64,000 nucleotides of DNA, taken from Pagrus major (Eukaryota; Chordata; Actinopteri; Spariformes; Sparidae). The notes below the pieces were generated by a model. The model saw only the letters and a list, made by a program, of their open reading frames with translations. It did not search any database and was not told where the DNA came from. The translations under genes and the position numbers were made by a program. Where the stretch lies: positions 34,241,589 through 34,305,588 of the forward strand of contig NC_133221.1 of assembly GCF_040436345.1 (NCBI RefSeq), in the 5' to 3' direction. Of the stretch, positions 13,101-24,084 are shown piece by piece. Position 1 is the first letter of the stretch. The number at the start of each line of letters is the position of its first letter.

Positions 13101-13650
13101 TTATAATGTATAATAATGAATAGTTGATAAATCTCTAAAGCCCAGTTAGGGTTCTCTACATTAATATGCCAGCAGAGGGCAGCTCTCCTTGATGAGATGC
13201 CCAGTTAGCATCATGTCAAGTGAACTGCTTCTCTGGTGTATTCCCAGAGTTTAACTGATCTCCATAATCTAAGTGGACAGAACCGTGTAGCCGCTCTTTT
13301 GTCAAAACCCACAGTGGCATCTCCTTCTTGCTGCCTGTCAAATGCATTTACACAACAGTAGTAACTGGCTGAATTACAGCCACAACTCCTGCATGAATCA
13401 TTTCCTGTCTCTCTACACTCTATGTTCATTTGATATCTATTTGGAAAAGATAGATTAAATTAGTTTCCATCCATTACAGCCAGTTATCAGGGTCAGGGTT
13501 GCATGCAGACTGGAGCCTATCACAGCATGCTTTGGGTGAGAGATGGGGTTTGAAGGATGATGTTGGTTCATGGACGGAATGTCATAATGTTTGGTTCAGA
13601 CGTTCATGCTAACACACTGATCAAAATTTGATGTTGTCATTTAATTTGAA
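10111..13650. other. Long non-coding stretch
   Basis: I recognise no protein-coding exon. Visible features are a CTAA-rich simple repeat near 10515-10540, AT-rich TATA runs at 12820-12895, a pyrimidine-rich CCT repeat at 12545-12605, and a fragment near 13467-13560 of a dispersed fish repeat (CCAGTTATCAGGGTCAGGG...CTGGAGCCTATCACAG). A possible minus-strand exon is listed separately. Confidence 0.5.
12450..12605 (-). other. Candidate minus-strand first exon with strong splice donor
   Basis: On the minus strand a moderately GC-rich stretch ends with GAACCGTGAG followed by the consensus donor GTAAGT (12444-12449). The exon would begin within or near the GGA/GAG repeat at about 12605. A frame is open through it (starting MEVEEKRRKHNRN) but matches nothing I recognise. 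It could be an untranslated leader or chance. Confidence 0.25.
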
Positions 13651-13655
13651 GTTCA

Positions 13656-15162
13656 GTATGCTCAAAATGTCCGGTCAGCATAAGTCCGGTGCTCAGAAAA
13701 GGAAAGAAAAGAGAAGAAGAGAAGAAGAAAATAGAGGCCTTAGAGATTTTCTTAACAAATATTTTTTAAAAAGGTGGTGACGGTGAAGCTGGAACTAGTA
13801 AAGTCAACGTAGAGCAAGGTAAGAAACAGCGCAGCCAACGTTTACCAGCCTTGTAACGTAAGCTAACAGGCTAGCTCTAATGTTAACGTCCATTAGCTTG
13901 TATAAAAGCCTGACACAACAAGTTATCTTTGACAGAAACAGTTGAGTTTGGTAGGTCCGTCACAGAGGATGAGACAGAGAGGAGAGAGATCCAGCTGCAG
14001 CCAGGTGACAGAGAGAGTGATGCGGGAGGGGTCCGCTGCCCCGCAGCGGAGGGACAGAGTCAGGCTACCGGTGAGAGAGAAGAGAGAGAGAAAGAGAGTC
14101 ACAGTGGAGCGGGAGGGGCCCGCTGCCCCGTCGGAGAGTCTGAGCAGGATGGATCAGAGACTTATCACACACCTAATTTCAGCGATCCTGCATTATGGCC
14201 AACTAGAATGACCGACTCTGATAGAGTGAACCTCGTACGTGTGATGGCAAAACGAACGCCTTTCTCAGAGAGGGCAAAGGAATTGCCAGCAGATGCAGAG
14301 GGAAGGGAATTCCCAAACTATTTGACATTCCACATCCCACAATGGACGGGAAAAAATCGATAGGGACTGGATAGTATATAGCAGCTCAAAAAAGGCCTTA
14401 TTTTGCCTACCATGCTTGCTGTTCTCATTTGAAGTAGAGAAAAAGTCAACTTGTGCACTAAATTCCACAGATGGGATGAAAATATCGAATATAAAATACA
14501 GAAAGCTTTATGAGAGATTTCCAGAACATGAAAGAAACCGTGCACACAAACATTGTTATTGGAAATGGAAGAACCTACAACATTCTGTCCTACAGACTTC
14601 TGGAATTGACAGCCAACAACAAAAATTTATGGAGACAGAAATTGAAAAAAACAAAGCACTACTGAAGCGGCTGCTGGATGTAACACTGTACTTAGCCTTC
14701 AGGAATCTGCCATTCAGGGGCAGCACAAATACACTAGATGAGCCGGACAATGGAAATTTTCTTGTCATAATTGAGCTGTTGGCAAAGTATGACAGTATCC
14801 TAAATGACCATTTACAAAACATTAGAGAGCACTGGCAACAGGGAAAGAGACTCCAAGCTCATTACCTTTCACCTGACAGCCAAAACAAATTTATTGAACT
14901 TTATGCTCAGCGTGTCCTAAACACTATTTTGAGGGAAAGGCAACATTATTTCATAATGTGTGATGCAACCCCAGATGTGTCAAACTTGGAGCAAAATGTA
15001 CTGTTGCTGATGTATGTCAGTCAAACTTCCCCTGAGGGTGGATGGGAAATAAATGAACGTTTCCTTGAATTTAAGGACTTTTCAAAAAAGACAGGAGAGG
15101 AAATCGCCGCAATGGTGGAACAACATTCACACATAATGGAGCTAACATGGCAGGAAAAGTGA
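13656..15162 (+). pseudogene. ZMYM1-like / hAT-type transposase gene, truncated and frameshifted
   Basis: An N-terminal block rich in Lys/Arg/Glu (KSGAQKRKEKRRREEE) is followed by an acidic region. The block DPALWPTRMTDSDR, then FPNYLTFHIPQ, is the usual start of this family. A frame change near 14357-14416 separates it from the next open stretch (14416-15162). That stretch holds a KLYERFPEHERNRAH block, LAFRNLPFRGS (the DUF4371-type segment) and CDATPDVSNLEQN, where the first catalytic Asp of hAT enzymes is expected. The frame ends at 15162, well before the dimerisation domain. It appears to be a 3'-truncated transposon gene. Confidence 0.65.
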
Positions 15163-15420
15163 GAGGAGTGCAAGCTCGCATACTGACTGGACTTTAAAGA
15201 CACCATAGATGATTTTGCCACAAGGAAAGTTTGGTGCATGGCATTTGGAGTTCAAATCTAAACATGTCATACCAGCAGTAGCCTAAAATACAATGGTAAA
15301 TATTCATTTATTTCCTGCTAGTGTCAGAATTCCAATACATATGAAGAGTGTATTTGGCAACAGCTTATGTGTAGTTTGTTAATGTCAACCATTATTGTCA
15401 ATGCCTGTCACTTGTCTTTT

Positions 15421-15585
15421 GAAGAGAGAGGTGTGAGGAGAGGAGAGGAGAGGAGAGGAGAGGAGAGGAGAGGAAGAGCTGAGGAGAGGAACAGTAGACG
15501 AAGAGCAGAGGAGAGGAGAGGAAGATCAGAGGAGAGGAAAAGCAGAGGAGAGGTAGAGCAAGGGAAAAGGAGAGATCTGGGCGCC
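15421..15585. repeat. GAGGA purine-rich simple repeat
   Basis: Runs of GAGAGGAGAGGAGAGG followed by diverged AGGAAGAG/GAGGAGAGG units. Frames through it on either strand are low-complexity artefacts. Confidence 0.9.
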
Positions 15586-15659
15586 GGGGGGCCCATCTAA
15601 GATTATCTCGTCCCAGGCCCAGGCAAGACTGTCAGCTGGCCTGACCACTACTGCTGCTG

Positions 15660-15925
15660 CTGGTTACACCCCGCCTTTCCGAAACCCCGCTGTTCCGAAA
15701 ATAGACTTCCATTCTTCGTAATGCCGTGGTTTCCCATTTTTTCTAAAGACCCCACTATTCCGAAAAGGCTATTGGGGAACCCCTGACCCTAACCCTAACC
15801 CTAACCCTATTGGGAAGTAATTGTAACTTGAAAGTCGGATTCGGAACAGCAGTGTTTCAGAGTGGGGGTGTTTCGGAATGGAGGGGTTTCGCAATGGAGG
15901 GGTTTCGGAATGAAAGGCCGTCCCC
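15660..15925. repeat. TTCCGAAA-rich inverted block around a short telomere-like array
   Basis: Left of centre the sequence repeats TTCCGAAA (15676-15760). Right of centre it repeats the complement TTTCGGAATGGAGGGG (15866-15920). In the middle, 15787-15808 is CCCTAA three times plus CCCT, the vertebrate telomere repeat on this strand. Confidence 0.7.
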
Positions 15926-15929
15926 GCTG

Positions 15930-16489
15930 CTACTACTGCTACAACCTTTACTATGCCTGATGTTACTACTACTACTACTACTTCTACTTCTACTAATGCT
16001 ACTACTACTACTACTACCTTTACTATGCCTGCTGTTACTACTACTACTACTTCTACTAATGCTACTCCTACTACTGCCACTACTACTACTACTACTCCTA
16101 CCTTTACTAAAACTACTACTACTACTACTACTACTACCACTAATGCTACTACTAATGCTACTACTACTACAACTTTACTATTACTACTGCTACTAATACT
16201 AATATTACTACCACTACTACTACTAATGCTACTAGTACTACTGCTACAACCTTTACTATGCCTGCTGTTACTACTACTACTACTACTTCTACTAATGCTA
16301 CTACTACTACTACTACTACTGATGCTACTACTAATGCTAGTACTACTACAACTTTACTATTACTACTGCTACTAATACTAATATTACTACCACTACTACT
16401 ACTAATGCTACTACTACTACTGCTACTACTACTACTACTACTAATGCTACTACTACTACTGCTACTACTACTACTACTACTACTACTAC
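15930..16489. repeat. Long imperfect (ACT)n microsatellite, left part
   Basis: About 560 bp of ACT/GCT/AAT triplets with longer internal duplications (for example blocks around CAACTTTACTATTACTACTG appear twice). It resumes at 22921, so one repeat was split by the LTR retrotransposon. Confidence 0.9.
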
Positions 16490-16673
16490 TGTAGGAGTGG
16501 GGCGTGCGAGTGTGACGTCTTGGAGAGGCGACATTGTTGTTGTTACAGAGTTCATGAAGGAGTGGAGGAAAATTATCGGAGTGTGTTGGTTAGCTCCAAA
16601 GAGTACATGTTCTTGAGTTTTTGTCAGCAAAGAAAGAGTGACTTTAGACGCCCTTACACTTCGGAACGCTACA
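16490..16673 (+). repeat. Left LTR of the Gypsy element
   Basis: 184 bp, identical to the right LTR except for G versus T at 16650 and C versus T at 16668. Begins TG and ends CA. The primer-binding region would start directly after it (TTGGTGGCAGCGG). Confidence 0.9.
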
Positions 16674-16773
16674 TTGGTGGCAGCGGTAATTGGAGTGAGT
16701 CCTGGCTTTTGGAGCAGTTTTCTCTTTTGACAATTATTGAACTTTCTAGTCGGTCCAGCTGACCAGCTAGCTC

Positions 16774-17830
16774 GTGTGGTTGCTTTGGAGCGGCATGTTC
16801 GAAGGAATGAAGCACGATGTTATGGACTGTGACATGGACAAGGATTATTTCGGAGGTACTGCTATGTGGACTGGTGGCATGAGTGGCATGAGTGGCGTGA
16901 GAGTGGAGAAACCGTTTGCTACGTGGGTGAAGCAATTTGAAGCCGCGGTCCACGCACAGACGAGGGGGGCCAGAAGCAGGAGTTACACCGCCACCTCGTA
17001 GGGAGGAGTCCCTACGAGGCTGGACGGCGCGGCTTTCATGTTGTGGGACAGCCTATCACCGGATGTTCAGTGCGACTATACGCACTGAGGTTAAGGAGAG
17101 GTTAAACGAGGCCTTTGGACAAAAACAGTTCCTGCTGTACTTCCAGACGTGCATCTCTGCACGGCCCCGTCAGCCAAACGAGAGTTTGGAGGTCTACGCA
17201 GCCGACGTCTCCAGGCTCGTGGCTGAGGCATTTCCCGGCTATGACAGAGCTGCCAGGAATGGTGAGACCTTCAGACGTTTTCTTGCTGGGCTCGACCCTG
17301 CCCTCCAGGCTAAGTGCCACGAACAGGGAGTGACGGATGTGGACGAAGCATTGACTATAGCAGGCCATTGTGAATGGGCCAGGCTCTGAGGGCAAGCACA
17401 CCTGGATTGCCCTACTCCAGCCCGCATCCTGCTGTTGTGGCTGCTCTCAATCCGGCGTCACCAAGTATTGTGGACTGTAATGCTAATGCCACAGAGAAGC
17501 TTGTTCATGCCATGGAACGACTCACCTCAAGGATGGACACTTTACAAGCAGAGGTGAGGGATTTGAGAGCACGTCCATGTGGGGCTGAGTGTAGCGGTTG
17601 TGGCTCCCCTTTTCCTGGGGCTCGTCAGCTGAGCGCAGAGAGCAACGGCGTGCCTGTCACTGCGATTGTGGCGGGTTTGGATGCAGGTCCACCTCAAGGG
17701 AATTCCGGATGGACGGCTGCACAAGAGGCCGGTCTCCGCAGCGCAGGCTTCAGGCAGGATACGGCAACAGGGTGTGTGCGAGGGGGCCACACTTCGCAGA
17801 GGAACGTCAGCCACAGCGGGGAGTGAGGTT
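16774..17830 (+). pseudogene. Gypsy gag region, frameshifted
   Basis: The segment 16937-17389 contains a capsid-like stretch with a REQ/ARPRQPNESLEVYAADVSRL block and the GETFRRFLAGLDPALQ motif typical of retrotransposon Gag. An upstream frame (16774-17001) ending in FATWVKQFEAAV probably belongs to the same protein, separated by a frame break. Downstream, Cys-rich remnants (CSGCGSPF; CDCGGFGC) may be a degraded zinc knuckle. No single frame covers gag, so it is not functional here. Confidence 0.6.
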
Positions 17831-18518
17831 TCTATCTCCCTGCCGACGATCACCATCTCCATCCCTGCACAGCCAGGAGCGGGGAAACTTCCAGTAGCTG
17901 GCATCGAGACTCGAATGCCAGTGTCGCCACCACAGGGTCACAATGACAATTCTGCAGTAGCGACTCCGGACCCCACGGTGGACTCCTGTTTGGTGGGTGA
18001 GTCTGAGTCTACGGCCTACGTTAAAGGACTGGTAGAGGGTGTTGATGTGACTGTGTTAAATGACTCTGGCTCTAATGTTTCTTTGATTTCTGAGGAGTTC
18101 AGAATGTCCATCCCAGCTTTACGTAAATGTGTGCTGAATACACAGTACATGTATGCACGTGCATTAAATGGACAGTTATTGGAACACTTTAGGTACTGTG
18201 GCCCTTCCAATAAAGTTGGGGGCCAGGTCATATGAACAAACTGTGCATATTGTGCGGGGGGCTACACAGGCTATCTTGCTGGGTTTTGATTTCATGCGGC
18301 AGACTCATGCAATTATGGATGTGGGGTGTGGGCTTCTCAGCATGGGAGACATTAACATTCCTCTCTTGCAGGCTACAGACTTTATTCCAAAATGTTGTAA
18401 CATCTCTATGTCTACTGATGCTACTGTTCCACCTTTCAGTGAAATGATTGTCCCTGTTCAGGTGGTGCCCCCCCCCGTATTGCTGGACCAACTATTGACT
18501 CTTACCTGGGCTATTTAG
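17666..18518 (+). pseudogene. Gypsy aspartic protease region, broken
   Basis: The frame 17666-18235 carries VTVLNDSGSNVSLIS at about 18045-18095. D-S-G is the retroviral-type aspartic protease active site, preceded by the expected hydrophobic strand. The following segment shifts frame at about 18200 (18168-18518 contains the conserved LLGFDFMRQ-type strand). The enzyme would cleave the Gag-Pol polyprotein. Confidence 0.65.
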
Positions 18519-18796
18519 AGCCTGAGGTGCGTGACAACATGGGACTGGTGGTCACACGCACAGTAGCGCCAGTGAAGAATGGATGCACTGTGGCACGGCT
18601 ACTCAACCCGACCGACCAGGAACTGAAACTGCACCCTGGCTCTCACCTGGGGGTATTTCACCATCTTAATGGTCACCCCTACAGAGGTTTTTGATTCACG
18701 ACAGGTGGATGCCCCCCCTACCTGATGTAGCTGATTGTCCGCTGTCGGACGATCAGAGACAGCAGCTGCAGGCCTTGCTGGGGAAGCATCAGGGAG

Positions 18797-19353
18797 TAGG
18801 GGTGGGCGGATCGATCCAAACATCGATAGTATCGATACCAATGTGAGTATTAGTATCGGATTGATACTAGCGTGATGAGATCGATATTTTTGTTGTAGTT
18901 TCTCTTCTATAAGTTCAGCAAATCACTCGTATTTCTTCACAGTTTGTGTGAGCGCAGCATCTAGTCCTTATGCGCAGCCCTCCTCTCCACCCGCTCACTT
19001 AGGTTCACTAGCATTAATTAATGTTGATTTTCAAAGTGTAATTGGTGGTCAGAGATGTAATTTTAGCAGAGTGATTATCATATATTCAGACAGTTGAAAT
19101 AAATCTTAATTGTTTTACTGGAACTCAAAAATATATACTTATATTAAGATATATAGCCTACCTCAAACCTGAAGTATGAATATGGCAGAATATAATAACT
19201 CTTTTGTGTATCTGCTGAAGGAACATTAGTATTCCTATTTAGGCTACATGCAGATTTTCAAGTAAAAAGTATCGGTATCAGTATCGGCAATGCTGGTCCT
19301 GTAATTACTTGGTATTGGATCGATACCAAAATTTGCAGTATCGCCCACCCCTA
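18797..19353. mobile_element. hAT element nested in the Gypsy pol gene
   Basis: Inverted termini TAGGGGTGGGCGGATCGATC (left) and ...TATCGCCCACCCCTA (right) are flanked by the octamer TCAGGGAG (18789-18796 and 19354-19361). It shares its terminal motif with the element at 13-820 but differs inside (many ATCGATAC phrases). It has no transposase frame. It must have inserted after the Gypsy element arrived. Confidence 0.9.
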
Positions 19354-19360
19354 TCAGGGA

Positions 19361-20434
19361 GTGTTCAGCCCTGCACGGGGAGGAACAGGCAACCCCAACC
19401 TGATCAAACACCACATTCAAACAGGTAACCATCCCCCAATAAAGCAATGGGCCTACCACACTTCCTCCGACAAGCGGAGGGAAATAAACAGACAGGTCCA
19501 GCGCCTTTTGGAGGATGGCATCATCGAGGAGAGCTGCAGCCCTTGGTCCTCTCCTGTGGTTCTCGTCAGGAAGAAGAACAATACATGGAGATTTTGTGTG
19601 GATTATAGGGGTCTCAATGCTGTGACAATAAAAGACTCCCACCCACTGCCGCGGATCGATGATACACTTGACGCCCTAGCAGGGGCCACCTGTTTCAGCA
19701 CCCTGGACGGCTACTGGCAGGTGGAGGTGGCGCAGGAGGACCGGGAAAAGACCGCCTTCACCACCGGCCAGGGCCTCTACCAGTTCAGATCCATGCCCAT
19801 GGGGCTCACAAATGCACCGGCAACATTCCAGCGGGTTATGGAGCTGGTGTTAAAGGGGCTGCCGTGGCACATCTGCAGTGTGTATCTCGATGACATATTA
19901 ATATACAGCAGGTCATTTGAGGACCACCTCTTTGCTCTAGGGGAGGTCTTCACCTGGATTGGAGCAGCTGGGCCACGGCTGAATGCCAGGAAGTGCCGCC
20001 TGGCCCGGGACCATGTGGTCTTCCTTCGGCACGTCATCTCTGCTGAGGGGCTTCGCCCTGACCCCAGAAACACAGAGAAGGTGAAGTCAAGGCCTGTGCC
20101 AAGGTCCGCTACAGGGGTGCGTGCCTTCCTGGGGCTCTGTTCTTACTACAGAAGGTTTGTAAAGAGTTTTGCCCAGCGAGCCGCCCCCCTCAGTCACCTC
20201 ACCAGGAAGGATGTCCTGTTTCAGTGGACTGCAGATTGCCAGGAGGCGTTTGAGTTCCTGCGGGATGCTCTCTGTGCTGAACCTATAATGAGTCACCCAG
20301 ACTTCACCCACCGTTTCATTCTATACACCGTCGCTTCCCAGGTGGCTGTGGGGGCAGTGTTGGCACAAGATGCTGACCGTCTGGAGAAAGTGGTGGCTTA
20401 TGCTAGTCACTCCCTCACAGCAGCCGAACGATGA
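19361..20434 (+). pseudogene. Gypsy reverse transcriptase domain
   Basis: About 357 codons are open. Recognisable RT blocks in order are DKRREINRQVQRLLEDGIIE, SPVVLVRKK, FCVDYRGLNAVT, FSTLDGYWQV, TGQGLYQFRSMPMGL and the catalytic YLDDILIY (Y-x-D-D). The connection/RNase H entry follows (RAFLGLCSYYRRFVKSFA). The upstream end lies directly against the duplicated target site of the nested hAT, so the domain is cut off from the protease. The frame stops with TGA at 20432-20434. Confidence 0.9.
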
Positions 20435-20690
20435 TGGTCTACGTACGACAGGGAGCTGTGGGCGATAGTGTGGGCTGTTCGTCATTTCAGACACTATTAG
20501 GGTCTTCGCCCGTTCACCATTGTTACAGATCACCAGCCGTTGTTGGGCCTCTGGTGGCTTCCCATTGATAGTGACAGAACAGGGCCTCACAGCCGCTGGG
20601 CCCTGGAACTGGACCCTTATGACTGGGTAATTGTGCACAAAAGTGGAAGTCAATACACTAACACGGATGCTCTTTCACGCAGACCTGACC
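20435..20690 (+). pseudogene. Gypsy RNase H region with stop codons
   Basis: Continuing the RT frame past the TGA at 20432 gives a TYDRELWAIVWAVRHF block and, after a second stop (TAG 20498-20500), FTIVTDHQPLLGL, both characteristic of Gypsy RNase H. The C-terminal phrase NTDALSRRPD, typical just before integrase, is at about 20661-20690. Both stops fall where the family has coding residues, so the domain is inactivated. Confidence 0.75.
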
Positions 20691-20888
20691 TCAGTGCAGA
20701 GTTAGTGAACAATGATGCCCCTGATGCTATCCACACTCTTGTGCACACAGGTACCCAAACAGTTAGGGACAATGACCCCAACACCGTGTGCGCCATAGAG
20801 ACTCCCGTCCCCACCATGGTCCCTACAGCAGACGCCAGCTCCGGCCCCAGCCCCAGCCCTCATTTGCCTTCCGACCCCCCAGGCTTGT

Positions 20889-22199
20889 GTGGACCGGGCC
20901 TTAGTCTACACTCTGTCACACAATGGCTCCAATGTCAGGGAGTTCCAACAGAGTGACGCTGACATCAGGCAGGTGTTGGCCTGGCTGGAGGAGGGTCAGA
21001 GACCCCCTAGGTGGAGGTTAAAGGATGCTGGTCAGGGTTTAAAGAGACTGTGGCATGAGTTTCCCTGGCTGACTTTAATTGATGGACTGTTGTGCAGGGT
21101 TGTGTGGCTGTCTGATGAGGGGCGAACAACACAAGTTGTGCTCCCTGCTGTCTTGGTCCCCGAGGTCCTCGGACACCTGCATGGCGCACCTTTGACAGCT
21201 CACCTTGCCTATGAACGGGTCTTGGCTCGTGCCAGAGGTGTATGTTATTGGCCCACTATGTACAGTGACGTTAAAGCTTGGTGTGATCAGTGTTATGCCT
21301 GTCAAAGGAGGAAGTCCCCAGTACCCCGACATCATGCCCCTTTGAGAACTTCGCAGGCGGAGAGGCCTTTCCAACGTGACGCAGCCGACATACTTGAGTT
21401 GCCGGTCACCACTAAAGGCAACCGGTATGTTTTGGTTGTTGAGGACTATTTCACTAAGTTCGTTAACCTGTATGCCATCGCTGACCAAAAGGGCACCACA
21501 GTTGCTGAGTGTCTATTTCAGAATTACATTTTGGAACATGGTGTGACGGAAACACTGCACACAGATATTGGGAGACAGTTTGAGTCAGATATGGTAAAAC
21601 ATTTGTGCAGGATGCTGGGCGTGAAGAAAACTTATACCACTCCATACAATCCAAGTCTGATGGTATGGTGGAGAGGTTTAATAGAACACTTATCGACCAG
21701 TTGGCTAAAACGCTCTTGTCATCTAAGGGGGGAGTGGGACTCTTTCCTGTTGCAGGTTGCTTTTGCATACAATACCAGTGTACACTCCAGCACCGGGTTC
21801 ATGCCATACTTCCTCACACATGGCAGGGAGGCCCGGACACCGGTGGATGTGGTGCTGGGGCCACTGGTGCAAGGCAGGCCAATGGATGGGTCCCTGGAGG
21901 ACTTTGCTAGTTCTCTCCTCAGGCGCTTGGACACTGCTTTTAGTCAGACAAAGGACAACAACATTGTGGCAAGCAGAAAACAAAAGACTTTCTATGATAC
22001 CAAGTTGAGGCACGAACCTTACGAGGTCTGGAACCTTGTGTTGTTGAATGACCCCACAGAGAGCCGCCGTAAACTGGCTCCCCACTGGAAGGGACCTTAC
22101 TTGGTGCAACGGCGAATGGACAGGGATGATGAGGTGGGAGTCACTTATCAGAATAGTAGTATTTGGGGAGGAGCCCCCTCTTCAGACCGTCCACTATGA
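20889..22199 (+). pseudogene. Gypsy integrase, frameshifted in the catalytic core
   Basis: A zinc-binding H...H...C-x-x-C segment is present (HLAYERV...CDQCYACQRRK), followed by the core with DAADILELPV (first Asp) and LHTDIGRQFESD (second Asp). Between about 21652 and 21735 the family motif with the third acidic residue (SDGMVERFNRTL) is readable only in another frame, so a pair of compensating indels has altered the catalytic Glu region. The C-terminal region (KLAPHWKGPYLVQRR) is in the main frame. A further frame change links it to the upstream frame ending at 20956. The tail 22160-22476 (RSSRPPARFGDYVIE) is again in another frame. Confidence 0.8.
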
Positions 22200-22736
22200 C
22201 AGGCTGCAGCGCTACAATCTGCCTGTGGCTTTTCCCTTGGAGGGCCCGTCTAGAAGCCTCTTCTCCCCTTCCCCACCCAATGCTCTGCAGGGGGATGCTA
22301 CCACACCCAGTAGCCCTGCAGGCGTTTTCCTTTTTGGCAAGGACGTGGACTGTGATATTGGTCCTGGTTCAGGTGCTGGTGGTTCACCTGAAAAGGCGGT
22401 TGCCCTGCCAAGGTTCTCCGGGGTTGGTAGGTCATCACGACCCCCTGCCCGCTTTGGGGACTATGTGATTGAGTGACTGTTATACATGCTCATGTTTACT
22501 GACTCCCTGTGTTTTAAGGGGGGGTTTGCGTATTTGTTGTTTTTTTTTAGTTGTGCTTTTGTTGTTGTGGGTTACCTAGGCTGTGTTTTACAGTTCTGTT
22601 TATTGGATAATTGCTTCATGGCCTGTTTAGGCTATATGTGTTGTGTTTTACATGCAAAATTTTTTTTCCCCCAGCGTATTCTATTTCGTTGTGTATTCTG
22701 AAATGAGGTCATTTCCTGCTGTAAGGGGGGGACGCA

Positions 22737-22920
22737 TGTAGGAGTGGGGCGTGCGAGTGTGACGTCTTGGAGAGGCGACATTGTTGTTGTTACAGAGTTC
22801 ATGAAGGAGTGGAGGAAAATTATCGGAGTGTGTTGGTTAGCTCCAAAGAGTACATGTTCTTGAGTTTTTGTCAGCAAAGAAAGAGTTACTTTAGACGCCC
22901 TTACACTTCGGAATGCTACA
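22737..22920 (+). repeat. Right LTR of the Gypsy element
   Basis: 184 bp, two substitutions from the left LTR. Preceded by a G-rich polypurine tract at about 22722-22736. Confidence 0.9.
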
Positions 22921-23040
22921 CTACTACTACTGCTACTACTGCAACTACTGCTATTACTACTGGTGCTGCTTCAATTACTGCTTCAATTACTACAGGCACT
23001 ATTGCCCTCAATACTCCCACTACTACTACAGCTTTCACAC
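22921..23040. repeat. (ACT)n microsatellite, right part
   Basis: ACT/GCT/ATT triplets with decreasing purity, continuing the array interrupted at 16489. Confidence 0.8.
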
Positions 23041-23262
23041 GAACTGAATATAGGTGTGTGGTGGAGCTGTGCAGTTCTACTATGAGCAGTGGAGCAGCCC
23101 TATTTTCGACCCACAGCAGGTGACTGTGATCACTTCAGCTTCTCTGTGGGGAGAGTATAATTATTATGTTTCAGTCCCCATGACCCACTCTAACAAAACA
23201 ACTCTGACAAACTTCCAACATGCATATGTTGCTTGTTTAACTGATTACACCTAAAGTCCTTT

Positions 23263-23370
23263 CTGCTGCTCTGTGGCAGAAATGGTTAAGCACATGGCTG
23301 ATCCCATGGTCAGGGGTTTGATTCTTCATGTGCTCACTTTAGGAGAAATTTCCAACATAGTTAATAATGT
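23263..23370 (+). repeat. tRNA-derived SINE-like sequence 1
   Basis: GTGGCAGAAATGGTTAAGCA resembles a tRNA A box. GGTCAGGGGTTTGATTCTTC, 30-odd bases later, resembles a B box and T-arm. The fold is not a clean tRNA, so I read it as a SINE head or tRNA pseudogene. Confidence 0.4.
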
Positions 23371-23621
23371 CATACTTGCATATACATGGTTGATTGGATG
23401 ATTGATTACACCTGCAGTACAGTGTGAATGTTTTTTTTAATATCTTGAACAAGTAGAACCTCTCTCCTTTCTAAATGTTAAATCCCTTTAGTTGTGCCAG
23501 GATTTTTCCTAGTCAACTACTTAGAGCACAGATCACAAGTTAACCATTGGAAAAACTATGAAACTGTGTCAGATTCTTTTTGCCAGTTTGATAGACTCTT
23601 TAGCTTAAAAAACACAATGTT

Positions 23622-23785
23622 AAGGTATGCCCCAGTAGCTCAGTTAGTAGAGAATGTGCCACATGTAATGAGGCTGTATCTTGGCAACAGTTGCCAAGGC
23701 TCAAATCCAACATTTACCCCCACTCACTCTCTCACCATTTCCTTTCACTCTCTCTTGTCCTATTACAATAAAAAAGTAAAAACAT
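23622..23785 (+). repeat. tRNA-derived SINE 2
   Basis: A tRNA-like head has an A-box phrase TAGCTCAGTTAGTAGAG and a B-box-like GGCTCAAATCC. The pyrimidine-rich tail (CACTCACTCTCTCACC...CTCTTGTCCTATT) followed by A-rich sequence is typical of fish SINEs. Confidence 0.6.
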
Positions 23786-23861
23786 ATTCCACATACGTCA
23801 TGCATTATGACTTTTATATAACTTTTATTCACACATACTGACATACAAATAAACTTCACTG

Positions 23862-23990
23862 TCTGGTGAAGTGGCCAAGTGGTTTGAGCATAGTACTAGT
23901 GCCCATGCACTTCACTAAAAGATCACTGGTTCAAAGCCTGACTTTTGGAAAGGTAACTTGATTTCTGCCATTCCAACAAAGGATATTTCT
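23862..23990 (+). repeat. tRNA-derived SINE-like sequence 3
   Basis: GTGGCCAAGTGGTTTGAGCA resembles a Ser/Leu-type tRNA A box, and ACTGGTTCAAAGCCTG a B box. A SINE fragment or tRNA pseudogene is likely. Confidence 0.45.
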
Positions 23991-24084
23991 ACATTCACAC
24001 TGCATTTTCAGTAGGAAAATGCATTTTCTAGTTGTAAGTAAGAATTCACTGGATGAATGAATGAAAAATGGTATGTCCTAAGTG

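Larger units (their letters stand above)
16490..22920 (+). mobile_element. Gypsy-type LTR retrotransposon, defective, inserted in (ACT)n repeat
   Basis: Two 184-bp direct repeats bound the element (16490-16673 and 22737-22920), each starting TGTAGGAGTG and ending GCTACA. A purine-rich tract (AAGGGGGGGACGCA) sits just before the right LTR. Between them come gag, protease, reverse transcriptase, RNase H and integrase, in that order, which is the Gypsy (Metaviridae) arrangement. I found no envelope gene. CTAC precedes the left LTR and follows the right one, a possible 4-bp target duplication that is ambiguous in this repeat. The coding regions contain stops and frameshifts, and a hAT element (18797-19353) interrupts the start of the RT region. 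Confidence 0.9.

Noticed and set aside
15769..16630. Long open frames rich in Leu, Val or Thr on both strands
   Set aside because: They are translations of the (ACT)n microsatellite in different frames and have no start context or protein features.
22486..22701. Possible envelope or membrane protein at the 3' end of the Gypsy element
   Set aside because: A 71-residue hydrophobic frame in T-rich sequence without signal, cleavage site or partner domains; no env gene is supported.
23494..23841. 115-residue frame
   Set aside because: It runs through a tRNA-derived SINE (A and B boxes, pyrimidine-rich tail), so it is not a protein gene.
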